From Pseudomonas putida (GTDB lineage: Bacteria > Pseudomonadota > Gammaproteobacteria > Pseudomonadales > Pseudomonadaceae): a DNA stretch of 64,000 nucleotides. The first letter of the stretch is position 1. The number at the start of each line of letters is the position of its first letter. Under the pieces are notes generated by a model. It had not been told where the DNA came from. It did not search any database and worked only from the letters and a program-made list of their open reading frames with translations. Both the position numbers and the translations under genes were made by a program. Location: positions 620,001 through 684,000 of the forward strand of contig NZ_JANHLD010000004.1 of assembly GCF_028682455.1 (NCBI RefSeq). Reading direction: 5' to 3'. Positions 34,192 through 43,493 of this stretch are shown piece after piece.

Positions 34192-35167
34192 GGGAAGTTC
34201 GACTCAAGGGTTCGCCCTCGGGCGTGGCCGGGTGGTCGAGGGAGTGATCGCGACCCAATCCGGAAACATGCTTTTTATCATGTTCATGGACGTCTTCACC
34301 GGCCTCTTTCTCACCTGGGTTCTTGCCTTCTGCAGACATATGCTCGATCACGGCATTCATTTCCGCCCCGAGCAACAGCACAGCGGCAGAGATATAGAAG
34401 TACAACAACAGCACAATGATCGCACCGATACTGCCATACATGGCGTTGTAGTCGGCGAAGGTCTTGACGTAATAACCAAACCCCAATGACGCCAATATCC
34501 ACACCACCACGGCCAGTACCGAGCCCGGGGTGATAAAACGAAACTCCTGTTTCACATCCGGCATCACGTAATAGATCAGGGCCACCGCCACCATCATCAA
34601 GATGATGATGGCCGGCCAGCGCAGCACTGTCCACAAGGTGACGATGAACTCCTGCATGCCGATCTGCGAAGCGATCCACTCCATTACCTGCGGGCCCAGC
34701 ACCATCAGCGCCGCCGCCGCCAGCAACATGCCGGCAATCCCCACCGTGTAGACGATCGACAAAGGTATGCGCTTCCATACCGGGCGCCCTTCGACCACAT
34801 CGTAGGCTGCGTTCATTGCGCTCATCATCAGCCGCACACCTGCCGACGCGGTCCACAGGGCGATCACGATACCCACTGACAGCAAGCCACCCTTGGATTG
34901 CTGCAACTGGTCGATCACCGGGTTGACCTGCTCCAGCGCCTGGGGCGGCAGTACCAGCTCAGATTGCAGGCGCAACCAGGAGAAAAAGTCGGGCAAGTGC
35001 AAAAAGCCGATCAGTGCGATCAGGAACAACAAGAAGGGAAACAGCGAAAACAGCATCTGGTAGGCCAGTGCCGACGCATAGGTGGACATCTCGTCATCGA
35101 GAAATTCCTTGACGGTGCGCACCAGCACGCGGTGCAAGGGCAAGCCGCGCAGGTCGGGGAAAATCAT
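34181..35167 (-). CDS. YihY/BrkB-family inner-membrane protein
   Basis: A 328-residue protein with about six membrane helices. The N-terminus FLDDEMSTYASALAYQMLFSLFPFLLFLIALIG and GLLSVGIVIALWTASAGVRLMMSAMNAAYD are typical of the YihY (formerly RNase BN) family. The family is not a nuclease and its role is unclear. The C-terminal 50 residues are charged and soluble (EKEAGEDVHEHDKKH). Start 35167 follows AAAGGAG. It is co-directional with def. Confidence 0.9.
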   Translation of the reverse strand: MIFPDLRGLPLHRVLVRTVKEFLDDEMSTYASALAYQMLFSLFPFLLFLIALIGFLHLPDFFSWLRLQSELVLPPQALEQVNPVIDQLQQSKGGLLSVGIVIALWTASAGVRLMMSAMNAAYDVVEGRPVWKRIPLSIVYTVGIAGMLLAAAALMVLGPQVMEWIASQIGMQEFIVTLWTVLRWPAIIILMMVAVALIYYVMPDVKQEFRFITPGSVLAVVVWILASLGFGYYVKTFADYNAMYGSIGAIIVLLLYFYISAAVLLLGAEMNAVIEHMSAEGKNPGEKEAGEDVHEHDKKHVSGLGRDHSLDHPATPEGEPLSRTSHDS

Positions 35168-35281
35168 AGCGTCTCCTTTCGCCGTTCGAGGGTCATGGAA
35201 AAGGCTCCTCATCAAAGTCTGCAGTAAAGTCTAAACGACGATCGCACCCAAGTTGCGATTGATTGCTGCAGATAGCACAAC

Positions 35282-35298
35282 GGCCACCTTCGGTGGCC
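35282..35298. repeat. Hairpin downstream of the CsbD gene
   Basis: GGCCACCTTCGGTGGCC has a 7-bp stem with a TTC loop, 25 bp after the CsbD stop codon. No T-run follows on the coding side, so termination is possible but not proven. Confidence 0.5.
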
Positions 35299-35322
35299 GC
35301 GGCGTTGGTGCACTGACTCGGC

Positions 35323-35502
35323 TCAAGGCTTCTTCACAGCATCCTTGACCTTGCCCACCACTTGCTGGGCTTCACCCTTGCGCTCCTGCAACTCGCCTTC
35401 GGCGCGCAGGCGCTCATTGTCGGTGGCTTTGCCAACACCTTGTTTGACATTACCGACCGCTTCGTTGGCCAACCCTTTGACTTTATCTTTGGTGCCACTC
35501 AT
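35323..35502 (-). CDS. CsbD-family stress protein
   Basis: A 59-residue hydrophilic protein, MSGTKDKVKGLANEAVGNVKQ followed by GVGKATDNERLRAEGELQERKGEAQQVVGKVKDAVKK. This matches CsbD, abundant in general stress responses of many bacteria and predicted to be helical or partly disordered. The exact role is unknown. A strong AGGAG site sits 8 bp before the ATG. Confidence 0.92.
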   Translation of the reverse strand: MSGTKDKVKGLANEAVGNVKQGVGKATDNERLRAEGELQERKGEAQQVVGKVKDAVKKP

Positions 35503-35735
35503 GGGAGTTCTCCTGAAGGGGAAAAACGGGCTGTCAGAATCGACAGTCAGTGGACCCATGGCCCTGTTTAGGAGTTTCAATTATTTGCCCGGTGGCCAAA
35601 CAGCGGGCGAATACCGCCCTTATTCGCTCCACCCCGGCGCTGGGTGACAAGGGCTTCCCTTAGAATTCGCAACAGCGCGGCAGGCCTTGTGCAGCGCTGC
35701 GATAAAAACAACAGTTCATTGCGGAAGTCTTCACG

Positions 35736-37241
35736 ATGCGTGTCATGCCTTTGTTGGCAGCCCTGCTGCTGCCCCTGTCTACCCTGCCCATTACCGCCAT
35801 TGCCGCCGCACCGGCAACGGCGTCGACCACCCTGGTGGTAGATCGCTACGCCGATGACCAGCAACCTGGCAGCCTGCGCTGGGCGATCGAGCGCAATAAC
35901 CAGAACCCCGGCCAGTACCGGATCGAGATCCGTCCCGTGGGCAAGCCACCCTATGTGATCAAACCGACTTCGCCATTGCCGCCGATCCAGGGGCCGGTGA
36001 GCCTTGAAGGTAGCGCATGGGCGCGTACGGGCCAATTCATCGCCATTGACGGTTCGGCCTACATCATCGGTGACGGTACCCAGGCATGCCCTGGCGCGGT
36101 GGCCGGCCAGTTCGGTACCAACGTGCGCACCACCACAGGCCCCGGCCTGGTCCTGCGCGATACCCGCGGTGTGAATATCTCGGGCCTGGAGGTTCGCAAC
36201 TTCTGCATCGGCATCCTGGTCAACCGCGCCAGCAACAACGTCATTCAGGACAACCGCATCATCGCCAACAAGGGCGGTGCCGGGATCATGCTCACCGGCG
36301 ACGATGGCCAGGGCAACCCGACCGCCACGACCACCAATAACAACAAGGTGCTGCGCAACCAGTTGATCGACAACGGTGATGGCCTGGAACTGACTCGAGG
36401 CGCGGCCTTCAACCTGGTGGCCGACAACCTGTTCCGCTCCACCGCGGCCAACCCGGAGCCGTCCCAGGGCATCGAGATTCTCTGGGGCAACGACAACAGC
36501 GTGGTGCGCAACCGCTTCGAAAACTACTCGGACGGTTTGCAGATCAACTGGGGCCAGCGCAATTACCTGGGCGCCAACACCTTCACGGGCAATTCCATAG
36601 GCGTGAGCGTCAGTGGCGCGGGCAATATCCTCGACGGCAACCAGATCCACGACAACCGTATCGGCGTCGCCTTGCGTCCGGAGCCCACCTCCACCAGCAA
36701 CCGCCTCACTGCCAACCAGATCTGGAACAACAGCCAGGACATCCGCCGCTGCCAGGCCGGGGGCGCGTGCCGGGCCGACCAGCAAACCGGCGCCATCGTC
36801 TTCGGTGTACCGGCCATCGAACATGCCATTTATGAAGGGTCGCGCGGTATCGGTGTCGACCAGTCAGGCACCAACCGGGCGCTCATCTGCAGCGACAAGG
36901 TCAAGGCCAAGGATTGCCAGCCAATGCCCAACCACAGCCAGCCAGCCCCGCAGCTGACCGGCCAAAAGGGCAATCGGTTGAGTGGCACCGTGCGCGGCGA
37001 ACCGGACAGCCTGCTGCGGGTGGAGGTATTCGCCAATCGCCAGGCCGACGGCCGCGAAGCGGAACACTACCTGGGCCAGACGATGGTTGCGACCGACGCC
37101 ACGGGACAGGGCCGATTCGACTATGACCTGGAACAGGGCACGGCCTTCGGCTCGTTTACCGCCACCGTTACCCGCGCCGATGGCGCCACTTCGCCCTTGA
37201 GCCTTCCGCTCTCCAGGGCTTCGGGCCATGCCAGCCGCTGA
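35736..37241 (+). CDS. Exported right-handed parallel beta-helix protein
   Basis: A 501-residue secreted protein with a signal peptide (about residues 1-24, ending AIAAA). Residues about 130-350 are stacked PbH1-type repeats (GLVLRDTRGVNISGLEVRNFCIGILVNRASNNVIQDNRIIANKGG; NKVLRNQLIDNGDGLELTRGAAFNLVADNLF; NSVVRNRFENYSDGLQIN). This fold occurs in pectate lyases, alginate epimerases and other polysaccharide-acting proteins. The C-terminal 100 residues look like a separate beta-sandwich. No catalytic set is recognised, so the substrate, probably a surface polysaccharide, is a guess. Confidence 0.85.
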   Translation: MRVMPLLAALLLPLSTLPITAIAAAPATASTTLVVDRYADDQQPGSLRWAIERNNQNPGQYRIEIRPVGKPPYVIKPTSPLPPIQGPVSLEGSAWARTGQFIAIDGSAYIIGDGTQACPGAVAGQFGTNVRTTTGPGLVLRDTRGVNISGLEVRNFCIGILVNRASNNVIQDNRIIANKGGAGIMLTGDDGQGNPTATTTNNNKVLRNQLIDNGDGLELTRGAAFNLVADNLFRSTAANPEPSQGIEILWGNDNSVVRNRFENYSDGLQINWGQRNYLGANTFTGNSIGVSVSGAGNILDGNQIHDNRIGVALRPEPTSTSNRLTANQIWNNSQDIRRCQAGGACRADQQTGAIVFGVPAIEHAIYEGSRGIGVDQSGTNRALICSDKVKAKDCQPMPNHSQPAPQLTGQKGNRLSGTVRGEPDSLLRVEVFANRQADGREAEHYLGQTMVATDATGQGRFDYDLEQGTAFGSFTATVTRADGATSPLSLPLSRASGHASR

Positions 37242-37354
37242 AGCCCGGCGAGCGCCGCTTGCCAACCGGGCAAGCGGCGCACTTGGCTGCTTTATGTTTC
37301 ATGCCAATCCCAGCACAATGGGCGACCTTTCAAGCGTCACCCGTAGGAACCTGC

Positions 37355-37738
37355 ATGAAACTCGACAAACCCACCGCCATTGCCCGTCGCAACCAGGAAC
37401 TGGAAAGACCGGTACTTTCCAGCGACAACACCCTGTTTGCCGTGCTCGACACCAAGCGCAGCCTGTGGTGGTTCGATGTGCCGGTGAAGCTGGTGCTGAA
37501 AAAAGACACGGCCGACTGGGTCAACCTGCTGCTGCACACGCCCGAGACTGACGAACTGCAGCACTTGAAGGTGCCGGTGAACTTCTTGAAAGCCCATCTG
37601 GAGAAAATGGAAGTGCGCCACCCCGGCAAGCGGCGCTCCACCATCAGCCTGGCGCTGAGCGCAGACCGCGACTCGTTGCTCCAGGACCTGCGTCCGGGCG
37701 GCGAAAACCTGAGCTTTGCAGGCTTTCGCCAGGCCTGA
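37355..37738 (+). CDS. Conserved hypothetical protein
   Basis: A 127-residue cytoplasmic protein with no signal peptide or membrane segment. It starts MKLDKPTAIARRNQELERPV and contains LWWFDVPVKLVLKKDTADWVNLLLHTPETDELQHLKVPVNFLKAHLEKMEV, a mixed alpha/beta pattern. No domain is recognised. A GTAGGAA site precedes the start at 37355. Its stop abuts the stop of the convergent CvfB-like gene with no gap. Confidence 0.82.
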   Translation: MKLDKPTAIARRNQELERPVLSSDNTLFAVLDTKRSLWWFDVPVKLVLKKDTADWVNLLLHTPETDELQHLKVPVNFLKAHLEKMEVRHPGKRRSTISLALSADRDSLLQDLRPGGENLSFAGFRQA

Positions 37739-38575
37739 TCAGGCCAGTTCGATGCGGTCGGCGTGGATGACGATACGGCCATCCTTGTACAAGGCACCGA
37801 TGGCCTTCTTGAAGTTGCCCTTGCTGACCCCGAACAAATCGCTGATCACCTGTGGATCGCTCTTGTCGCTGACCGGCAGCACGCCGTTGGCGTCCTTGAG
37901 CTTGGCCAGGATCTTGTCGTGCAGGCTGTTGGCCAGGTCCTGGCCGATGGGCTGCAGGCTCAAGGCAATCTTGCCGTCGCTGCGCATCTCCTTGATGTAG
38001 CCCTTCTCCTGCTTGCCCGAACGCAGGAACTTGAACACCTCATTCTTGTGAATCAGGCCCCAGTGCTTGTTGTTGATGATCGCCTTGAAGCCCATCGGAG
38101 TTTCTTCGACCACCAGCAGGTCGACCTCCTGGCCTACCGTGTAGGTGGCCGGCACCTTGTCCAGGTAGCGGTCCAGGCGCGCAGTGGCGGTGATCCGGCG
38201 CGTACGCTTGTCAAGGTAGGCATGCACCACGCAGTACTCACCCTGGCGCATCTGGCGCTTTTCCTCGGAGTACGGCATCAGCAGGTCCTTGGGCAGGCCC
38301 CAGTCCAGGAAGATGCCGATACTGTTGATTTCCTTGACCTTGAGGCTGGCGAACTCACCGACCTGCAGCTTGGTCTTCTCGGTGGTCGCGATCAGCTTGT
38401 CTTCGCTGTCCAGGTATACGAACACGTTCAGCCAGTCTTCGACCTCGGTGGGCGTGTCCTTGGGGATGTAGCGGTTGGGCAGAAGGATTTCACCATCCGC
38501 GCCGCCATCCAGGTACAGGCCGAAGTCCGTGTGTTTCACGATTTGCAAACTGTTGTAACGCCCAACTAAAGCCAT
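37739..38575 (-). CDS. S1-domain RNA-binding protein (CvfB/YitL family)
   Basis: A 278-residue protein with tandem S1-type OB folds (KHTDFGLYLDGGADGEILLPNRYIP; VKEINSIGIFLDWGLPKDLLMPYSEEKR; VVEETPMGFKAIINNKHWGLIHKNEVF) and a C-terminal winged helix (VISDLFGVSKGNFKKAIGALYKDGRI). CvfB in Firmicutes binds RNA and affects virulence gene expression; the role in Pseudomonas is not known. Start MALVGRYNSLQI at 38575 is preceded by TCCGGAAATGG-type sequence. Confidence 0.9.
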   Translation of the reverse strand: MALVGRYNSLQIVKHTDFGLYLDGGADGEILLPNRYIPKDTPTEVEDWLNVFVYLDSEDKLIATTEKTKLQVGEFASLKVKEINSIGIFLDWGLPKDLLMPYSEEKRQMRQGEYCVVHAYLDKRTRRITATARLDRYLDKVPATYTVGQEVDLLVVEETPMGFKAIINNKHWGLIHKNEVFKFLRSGKQEKGYIKEMRSDGKIALSLQPIGQDLANSLHDKILAKLKDANGVLPVSDKSDPQVISDLFGVSKGNFKKAIGALYKDGRIVIHADRIELA

Positions 38576-38721
38576 TTCCGGAAATCCTCGTTGCGAGCCC
38601 GGCATTCTACACCCGAACCGCACCCACCGCCCGGTCTCCGTTGGCTGCCCATCGGTAAAAAGGAACCGGGGTGCCACGGGCTGTTCTATAAATTCAAGCA
38701 AGCCCTCGCAAGGATTCGCTC

Positions 38722-39591
38722 ATGTACGCCTGCCTGCCCAAGTACCTGCGCACCTTCCTGTTACTGGTCCTGCCGGCCCTCCTGGTGCTGGCCTGCAGCC
38801 GTATCGACCTGGCCTACCGCAACCTCGACGTACTGGTGCCCTGGTCGCTCAACGACTACCTGAACATGAACCGCCAGCAAAAAACCTGGCTCAACCAGCG
38901 CCTCAAGCAGCACCTTGCCTGGCATTGCCGTACGCAACTGCCGGGCTACCTGACCTGGATCGACGAAGTCCGACAAATGGTCGCCAACGACCAGGTGACC
39001 GAACAGCAACTGCAGCTGCGCACCCAGGAAGCGAAACAGGCCATCGCCAAGGTCGCCGACCAGATCACCCCCTCGGCGGCCCAATTGCTGCGGGCAATGG
39101 ACGATGAGCAGGTCCACGAGATGCGCCAGGCCTTTGCCGAGGACATCAGCGAGCGTCAGGCCAAGTATGTGAAGACGCCCCTGGCCCGGCAGGTCCAGCA
39201 ACGCGCCGAGCGCATGGAAAAACGCCTGACACCCTGGCTGGGCGAACTCAGCTCACAACAACGGTTGCGGATCATGACCTGGTCACAGGGCCTGGGCGAA
39301 CAGAACCGCCAGTGGATCGCCAACCGGGCCAACTGGCAGGCCCACTTCAGTGCCGCGATGGATCAGCGCCACAGCGACAGCTTCGAGCCGCAGCTGGTGC
39401 GCCTGCTCAAGAACCGCGAAAGCCTGTGGACGCCGGAGTACCGCCTGGCCTACCAGCGCACCGAAACGCAGGCCCGGCGCCTGCTGGTGGACCTGATGGC
39501 CCAGAGTAGCGAGCAGCAGCGCGCGCACCTGGAGCAAAAGCTCGACCAGGTGCGCAAGGACTTCAGTGAGCTGAAGTGCATGAAGGGTTGA
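38722..39591 (+). CDS. DUF6279-type lipoprotein
   Basis: A 289-residue lipoprotein. The N-terminus has a hydrophobic stretch and the lipobox LVLACSR, with the lipidated Cys near residue 25. The mature part is helical and rich in Gln, Arg and Glu (LNMNRQQKTWLNQRLKQHLAWHC), a pattern of the DUF6279 family. Residue D/E after Cys is absent (Ser at +2), so transport to the outer membrane is expected. Function is unknown. Confidence 0.85.
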   Translation: MYACLPKYLRTFLLLVLPALLVLACSRIDLAYRNLDVLVPWSLNDYLNMNRQQKTWLNQRLKQHLAWHCRTQLPGYLTWIDEVRQMVANDQVTEQQLQLRTQEAKQAIAKVADQITPSAAQLLRAMDDEQVHEMRQAFAEDISERQAKYVKTPLARQVQQRAERMEKRLTPWLGELSSQQRLRIMTWSQGLGEQNRQWIANRANWQAHFSAAMDQRHSDSFEPQLVRLLKNRESLWTPEYRLAYQRTETQARRLLVDLMAQSSEQQRAHLEQKLDQVRKDFSELKCMKG

Positions 39592-39636
39592 GTCCCACCC
39601 AGACCGGGGGCTGATCTGGCTCCTGCAAGCGTATGT

Positions 39637-41358
39637 TCAACATTCCCGGGCCTTGCGCCGGTACGGGAACACATCGATGACCTTGCCGCCGCGAATCGCC
39701 TCCTGCAGGCCCTTCCAGTAATCGGCGTCGTACAGCTCGCCATGCAATTGGCTGAACAGCCGGCGCTGGCCGCTGTCGGCGAACAGGAACGGTGGAAACT
39801 CCTCGGGAAATACATCGTGCGGCCCGATCGAGTACCAGGGCTCGCCGGACATTTCATCCTCCGGATAACGCGGGGGCGGGATGTAGCGGAAGTTGACCTC
39901 GGTGAGAAAGCAGATTTCATCGTAGTCGTAGAACACCACCCGGCCGTGGCGGGTAACGCCGAAGTTCTTCAACAGCATGTCGCCTGGAAAGATGTTCGCC
40001 GCCGCCAGTTGCTTGATGGCCAGGCCATAGTCTTCCAGGGCCTCGCGCACCTGGGCGTCGTTGGCGTTTTCCAGGTACAGGTTCAGTGGCGTCATGCGCC
40101 GCTCGGTCCAGCAGTGGCGCACCAGTACCGTGTCGCCATGCACCTCCACCGTCGAAGGTGCCACCTCCAGCAACTCGGCCAGGCATTCGGGCTCGAACTT
40201 GCTCAAGGGGAAGCGGAAGTCCGAGAACTCCTGGGTATCGGCCATGCGCCCGACCCGATCGACACTTTTCACCAGCCGGTATTTTTCGATCACCGTGGCC
40301 CGGTCGACGGTCTTGGACGGCGAGAAGCGGTCCTTGATGATCTTGAACACGGTATTGAAGCCCGGCAGGGTGAACACGCTCATCACCATGCCCCGTACCC
40401 CCGGGGCCATGATGAAGCGGTCGTCGGTGCTGGCCAGGTGATTGATCAGTGCCCGGTAGAACTCCGACTTGCCGTGCTTGTAGAAACCGATCGAGGTATA
40501 CAACTCGGCAATGTGCTTGCCCGGCAGGATGCGCTTGAGAAAGCCGACGAAATCGGCAGGGACCGGTACATCGACCATGAAATAGGAACGGGTGAACGAG
40601 AAGATGATCGACACGTCGGCCTCATCGGTGATCAACGCGTCGATCTCGATCCCGTGGCCTTCACGGTGCAGCAGCGGAATCACCAGCGGCCATTGCTCGT
40701 CCTGGGTGAACAGGCGGCCCACCAGGTAGGCTCCCTTGTTGCGATACAGCACCGGCGAAAACAGCTCCACCGCCAGGGCCGGATCCTTGCAGACCCAGTC
40801 CGGCAGGCTCTCGCGCAGCTGCGCCTCAAGACGGGTCAGGTCGCCGTCCAGGTCACCGTAGGGCACATCGAAGCCGTAGTCGGCGAAGATCTGCACCAGT
40901 ACGCTGCCCAGGCTGCCCTGGGGCCGATAGGTGCGGGTTTGTGCCGCGCGCTCGTGGCTGCGCAGCGACGGCCGGGTGGTGTGGATGAACATGCAGCCGT
41001 CGCTGATCAGGTCGTGGCTAAACAGGCTGCAGAAGATCGAGTTGTACCAGGTCTCCGACAGTTCATCATCCAGGCGCGGGTCGATCAGGCTGATGTAGGC
41101 GCTCTTGACCAGCGGCCAGAGCGATACGTCCAGCAGATCGTCTGCATCGAACGCCTCGCGCAGCCAGCCACTGACCTCGCTGACCTTTTCTTCATAGAGG
41201 TTGATCCGTGCGGCCGAAGCACTCTGGATCTGCTGCCACTGGGCCTGCTCGAAGCGAGCGCGGGCACCGATGGTGATCTGGCGAAAATGCTCACGGTAAT
41301 CGTCGAAGCCGTCGAGGATCATCCGGGCGATATCGGCGGCCGGCCATTGCTGGGGCAT
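39637..41358 (-). CDS. aceK: Isocitrate dehydrogenase kinase/phosphatase
   Basis: A 573-residue bifunctional enzyme that phosphorylates and dephosphorylates isocitrate dehydrogenase, switching carbon between the TCA cycle and the glyoxylate shunt. The regulatory N-terminal half is followed by the kinase-like domain with the ATP loop MAPGVRGMVMSVFTLPGFNTVFKIIKDRF (near 320-345) and the catalytic/metal region LLKNFGVTRHGRVVFYDYDEICFLTEVNFR (near 450). E. coli AceK is 578 aa. As usual in Pseudomonas, it is not next to aceA/aceB. An AGAGG site precedes the ATG. Confidence 0.97.
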   Translation of the reverse strand: MPQQWPAADIARMILDGFDDYREHFRQITIGARARFEQAQWQQIQSASAARINLYEEKVSEVSGWLREAFDADDLLDVSLWPLVKSAYISLIDPRLDDELSETWYNSIFCSLFSHDLISDGCMFIHTTRPSLRSHERAAQTRTYRPQGSLGSVLVQIFADYGFDVPYGDLDGDLTRLEAQLRESLPDWVCKDPALAVELFSPVLYRNKGAYLVGRLFTQDEQWPLVIPLLHREGHGIEIDALITDEADVSIIFSFTRSYFMVDVPVPADFVGFLKRILPGKHIAELYTSIGFYKHGKSEFYRALINHLASTDDRFIMAPGVRGMVMSVFTLPGFNTVFKIIKDRFSPSKTVDRATVIEKYRLVKSVDRVGRMADTQEFSDFRFPLSKFEPECLAELLEVAPSTVEVHGDTVLVRHCWTERRMTPLNLYLENANDAQVREALEDYGLAIKQLAAANIFPGDMLLKNFGVTRHGRVVFYDYDEICFLTEVNFRYIPPPRYPEDEMSGEPWYSIGPHDVFPEEFPPFLFADSGQRRLFSQLHGELYDADYWKGLQEAIRGGKVIDVFPYRRKAREC

Positions 41359-41544
41359 ACATCAAACCTCTGCGGGAATGTCGAAGCCTGAGCTTAGCCA
41401 GTCGCCGAGGGCAGGGAAAGCCTGGCGACACGGCGGGAATGGCCAATCTCGCCACCAGCGCAATTCAAGCGCAAGAAAGCGAGAGAGCCGCCTGCAACTT
41501 TTGGCGTAAACTCGCGCCCCGCCCCCAAGGACCCGGAGAGCCCC

Positions 41545-42429
41545 ATGACCCCGATCGCCATCACCCGCCTGTTGATTCTTGCAGCTGTATGGGGCGCAAG
41601 TTTCCTGTTCATGCGCATCATCGCGCCCGTGCTGGGCACGCTGCCCACTGCCTTCTTTCGCGTGTCCATCGCCTGCGCCGGGCTGATGGTGATCCTCGCC
41701 CTGCTGCGCGTACGCTGGGACTTCAACGGCAAGCTCAAGGCCTGCCTGCTGCTGGGCATGATCAACTCGGGCATTCCCGCCACTCTCTACTCGGTCGCGG
41801 CGCAAGTGCTGCCAGCCGGTTACTCGGCCATCTTCAATGCCACTACACCGCTGATGGGCGTGTTGATTGGCGTCCTGTTCTTTCGCGAGCCCATGACCCT
41901 GGCCAAGCTCACCGGCATCTTCCTTGGCCTGTTCGGCGTCGGCATTCTCAGTGGCGCCGGGCCTGTAGCGTTTGACCAGCACTTGCTGCAGGGTGCGCTA
42001 GCGTGCCTGGCGGCGACCACCTGCTATGGCTTTGCCGGCTTTCTGGCCCGTCGCTGGCTCGACCAGGCCGGAGGGCTCGACAGTCGTCTGTCGGCGCTGG
42101 GCAGCATGATGGGGGCGACCTTGTTGCTGTTGCCGTTGTTCGGCTACAGCGTGCTGACCGCCCCGCCCGCGAGCTGGGGTGGTTGGGACGTGTGGTTGTC
42201 GCTGCTGGGGCTGGGCCTGGTGTGTACCGCGTTTGCATACATTCTTTATTTCCGCCTGCTCAGCGAAATCGGCCCGGTCAAGGCCAGCACCGTGACCTTC
42301 ATGATTCCGGCCTTTGGCGTGCTGTGGGGCGCGTGGCTGCTGGACGAGCCGCTGTCGATGGCGCACCTGTGGGGTGGGTTGCTGATTGCCGTGGCGTTGT
42401 GGCTGGTGCTCAAGCCGGCCAGTAAGTGA
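41545..42429 (+). CDS. DMT-family (EamA) exporter
   Basis: A 294-residue membrane protein with ten predicted helices in two EamA repeats (LLILAAVWGASFLFMRIIAPVLGTLP; LGLVCTAFAYILYFRLLSEIGPVKASTVTFMIPAFGVLWGAWLLDEPL). It should be an inner-membrane metabolite exporter; the substrate is unknown. GGAG lies 7 bp before the ATG. It converges on the second DMT gene at 42496, with a REP pair between. Confidence 0.92.
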   Translation: MTPIAITRLLILAAVWGASFLFMRIIAPVLGTLPTAFFRVSIACAGLMVILALLRVRWDFNGKLKACLLLGMINSGIPATLYSVAAQVLPAGYSAIFNATTPLMGVLIGVLFFREPMTLAKLTGIFLGLFGVGILSGAGPVAFDQHLLQGALACLAATTCYGFAGFLARRWLDQAGGLDSRLSALGSMMGATLLLLPLFGYSVLTAPPASWGGWDVWLSLLGLGLVCTAFAYILYFRLLSEIGPVKASTVTFMIPAFGVLWGAWLLDEPLSMAHLWGGLLIAVALWLVLKPASK

Positions 42430-42430
42430 A

Positions 42431-42489
42431 ATCGCGGGGCAAGCCCGCCCCTACATAGGACATCCTGTAGGAACGGGCTTGCCCCGCGT
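42431..42489. repeat. REP pair, inverted
   Basis: Inverted REP cores at 42431-42454 and 42468-42489 with a 13-bp spacer between two convergent DMT transporter genes. Both carry one or two substitutions from the common core. Confidence 0.87.
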
Positions 42490-42495
42490 GCGCCC

Positions 42496-43386
42496 TCAAT
42501 CAGCCTGCAACTGGCCGCCCCTCAGCGCGGGCTTGCGAAACACGAACAGCAAGCCGATCACGATCAACGCCATTCCCAACAAGCTCAAGGCCGCCAGGCG
42601 GTTGCCGAAGATCAGGTAGTCCATCACCGCCGTCACCGCCGGTACCAGATAGAACAGACTGGTGACGTTGACCAGGTTGCCGCGGGCAATCAGCCGGTAC
42701 AGCAGCAAGGTCGCCAGCAGCGAGACCACCAGCCCCATCCACAGCAAGGCGCCGATGAAACTGGCGGTCGGCTGCACATGCAGCGGCTGGAATGGGGCAA
42801 ACAGTGCACACATCATCAGCCCGGCCAGGTACTGCAACGGCAGGGTACCCATCGGATTGTCGGTGATGCGCTTTTGCATGATCGAGCCGAACGTCATGCT
42901 CGCCAGTGCCAGCAGGGCATAGAGCATGCCCGCCAGGGAGATACCGCCCAGGCCGATGCCCTGGTAGACCACCATGACCAGTCCGCTCAAGCCCACGCCC
43001 AGGCCGAACAGGCGACTCCAGGAACGCTGGCGCTCCATCAGCACCACGGTGAGGATCGGTTGCACGCCCATCACCGTCGCCATGATGCCGGGTGTCACCT
43101 GGGTGTTCAGCGCCAGCAGGTAGAAGATCTGGTAGGCACCGAGCAGCACGGCACCGGTAGCCAGTGCCTGCAGCACCGCTGCCAGGCCGCGCGGCCAGCG
43201 CAGCTTGAGTAGCGGCGCCAGCAGCAACACGCCGCACAGGGCCAGGGCCGAGCGCAGCAACAAAAAGGCAAAGGGACTGGCGTGGGCAAGGCCCAGCTTG
43301 GAGACGATCGCCCCGCTACTCCAGAGCAGGACGAACAGGCTTGTGGTGGCCGCCGAGGCCACGGATTCTTTCGATAGGACAAACAT
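42496..43386 (-). CDS. DMT-family (EamA) exporter with valine-rich leader ORF upstream
   Basis: A 296-residue ten-helix EamA transporter (TSLFVLLWSSGAIVSKLGLAHASPFAFLLLRSALAL; LNTQVTPGIMATVMGVQPILTVVLMERQ; TSLFYLVPAVTAVMDYLIFGNRLAALSLLGMALI). The start at 43386 has AGGTGG 5 bp upstream. Its 5' region is unusual: a promoter, a 53-codon valine-rich ORF and alternative stem-loops ending a few bases before the ribosome binding site. If the leader senses valyl-tRNA, a branched-chain amino acid is the likely cargo. That is inference; the protein alone does not reveal it. Confidence 0.92.
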   Translation of the reverse strand: MFVLSKESVASAATTSLFVLLWSSGAIVSKLGLAHASPFAFLLLRSALALCGVLLLAPLLKLRWPRGLAAVLQALATGAVLLGAYQIFYLLALNTQVTPGIMATVMGVQPILTVVLMERQRSWSRLFGLGVGLSGLVMVVYQGIGLGGISLAGMLYALLALASMTFGSIMQKRITDNPMGTLPLQYLAGLMMCALFAPFQPLHVQPTASFIGALLWMGLVVSLLATLLLYRLIARGNLVNVTSLFYLVPAVTAVMDYLIFGNRLAALSLLGMALIVIGLLFVFRKPALRGGQLQAD

Positions 43387-43403
43387 GAATGCCACCTGTA
43401 ATT

Positions 43404-43450
43404 CGGGCAGATAAGCCGAACGGTGCTGCCCGCTGCGGGCAGTCAACCGT
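43404..43450 (-). promoter_or_regulatory. Mutually exclusive stem-loops before the DMT exporter start
   Basis: On the reverse strand three segments follow in order: CTGCCCGC (43442-43435), GCGGGCAG (43433-43426) and CTGCCCG (43410-43404). The middle one can pair with either neighbour. The first hairpin is extended by ACGGT/ACCGT (43450-43446 with 43424-43420). The last segment ends 6 bp before the Shine-Dalgarno sequence. A further segment, CGCTGC (43484-43479) just after the leader stop, can pair with GCAGCG in the top of the first hairpin. There is no T-run. Confidence 0.5.
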
Positions 43451-43493
43451 GTTCAGTAGGGTGCAGGCGTGAAGGGACGCAGCGATTGGCCGC

